Below are positions 5,911-6,105 of a stretch of 6,105 bases of DNA, piece after piece; within the stretch, counting starts at the first letter, position 1; each line of letters starts with the position of its first letter. The position numbers were made by a program, and so were the translations under genes. The notes below the pieces were generated by a model, which made no database searches, was not told the origin of the DNA, and worked only from the letters and a program-made list of their open reading frames with translations. This DNA is from Candidatus Latescibacterota bacterium (GTDB taxonomy: Bacteria; Latescibacterota; 4484-107; B68-G9): positions 1 to 6,105 of the forward strand of contig DTXA01000418.1 of the NCBI GenBank assembly GCA_012962735.1, given 5' to 3'.

Positions 5911-5943
5911 AAGAGGCCAGGGAAACTCCCCTGGCCTCTTTTT
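5911..5943 (+). terminator. Rho-independent terminator after rpmB
   Basis: A perfect 12-bp inverted repeat (AAGAGGCCAGGG at 5911-5922, CCCTGGCCTCTT at 5929-5940) closes a 6-nt loop and runs into TTTTT (5939-5943), 10 bp after the rpmB stop. On the minus strand the stem is the same but only two T residues follow it, so it would serve the convergent gene less well. Confidence 0.92.
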
Positions 5944-6104
5944 CACGCTTCCTGATGGGTCTGCCCCTCCTGAGGTGCTTCCCGAGGGGCCTCTTCCGGC
6001 TGTCCTCTGAGAAAGCGGAGGGCGAGGTAAAGTCCAAGGGCCAACCCTCCAAGGAACAGGGTGGCCACCAGCCACCAAATCCAGGGGCTTCTACCTCTAC
6101 GACG
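5943..6104 (-). CDS. C-terminal end of a small single-span membrane protein (5' end outside window)
   Basis: On the minus strand an open frame enters from the right edge and stops at TGA (5945-5943), giving 53 residues. After a basic RRRGR there is a clear transmembrane segment of about 25 residues rich in Leu/Trp/Gly/Ala (PWIWWLVATLFLGG, then LALGLYLALRFL), then a hydrophilic tail rich in Glu, Pro and Gln (PEEAPREAPQEGQTHQEA). Basic residues lie on both sides of the span, so topology is not clear. I do not recognise a family. The segment is a better coding candidate than the other minus-strand frames here because of this organised TM-plus-tail structure. The gene converges on rpmB, and its stop codon touches the T run of the rpmB terminator. 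Confidence 0.65.
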   Translation of the reverse strand, partial: RRRGRSPWIWWLVATLFLGGLALGLYLALRFLRGQPEEAPREAPQEGQTHQEA

Positions 6105-6105
6105 A

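Noticed and set aside
5573..6052. A 159-codon minus-strand frame spanning rpmB and its terminator
   Set aside because: It runs antisense through rpmB and the terminator hairpin and has no recognisable motif. The neighbouring minus-strand frame with a TM segment ending at 5943 is the better candidate.
1..6105. CRISPR arrays, tRNA/rRNA genes, intact insertion sequences, attachment sites, defence or toxin genes
   Set aside because: No regularly spaced repeats, no tRNA cloverleaf with CCA-side pairing, no complete transposase or terminal inverted repeats, and no defence motifs were seen on either strand.

Overview
The window is bacterial DNA of high G+C content. Genes are tightly packed, carry strong Shine-Dalgarno sites (GGAGG/AGGAGG) and use ATG starts. 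Arginine is very often AGG and isoleucine often ATA, which together with G-rich coding strands recalls Synergistota or related thermophilic lineages. That placement is an inference from codon style and gene content only, and is weak.

Layout, left to right. (1) 2-151 is the C-terminal end of an unrecognised protein whose stop abuts the ribosome binding site of the next gene. (2) 161-1216 is a PfkB/ribokinase-fold sugar kinase of the RfaE-domain-I type. (3) 1213-1537 is a self-contained ferredoxin unit: a sigma70-like promoter overlapping the kinase stop codon, a short leader, a 64-residue single [4Fe-4S] ferredoxin, and a GC-rich hairpin terminator. (4) 1591-5656 is a same-strand set of sugar or sugar-acid metabolism genes: a TIM-barrel sugar (phosphate) isomerase/epimerase, a galactonate-dehydratase-like enolase-superfamily enzyme (dgoD-like), a second TIM-barrel epimerase with a complete tagatose-3-epimerase-type active site, and a Gfo/Idh/MocA NAD(P)-dependent oxidoreductase. 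A puzzling 234-bp stretch, possibly a gene remnant, lies between the first epimerase and dgoD. (5) 5670-5900 is rpmB (ribosomal protein L28), 13 bp behind the oxidoreductase and followed by a textbook terminator. (6) 5943-6104, minus strand, is the C-terminal end of a small one-span membrane protein that converges on rpmB.

How the genes may work together (inference): oxidoreductase, epimerases, dehydratase and a PfkB kinase are the enzyme types found in catabolism of aldonic/keto-sugar acids or inositol-derived acids. The sugar would be oxidised and epimerised, then dehydrated to a 2-keto-3-deoxy acid, then phosphorylated. No transporter, regulator or aldolase is in view, so the substrate cannot be fixed from this window. 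I see no defence system, CRISPR array or intact mobile element. The most unusual points are a roughly 19-residue insertion in the dehydratase barrel, the unexplained stretch before dgoD, and the coupling of rpmB to a catabolic operon.
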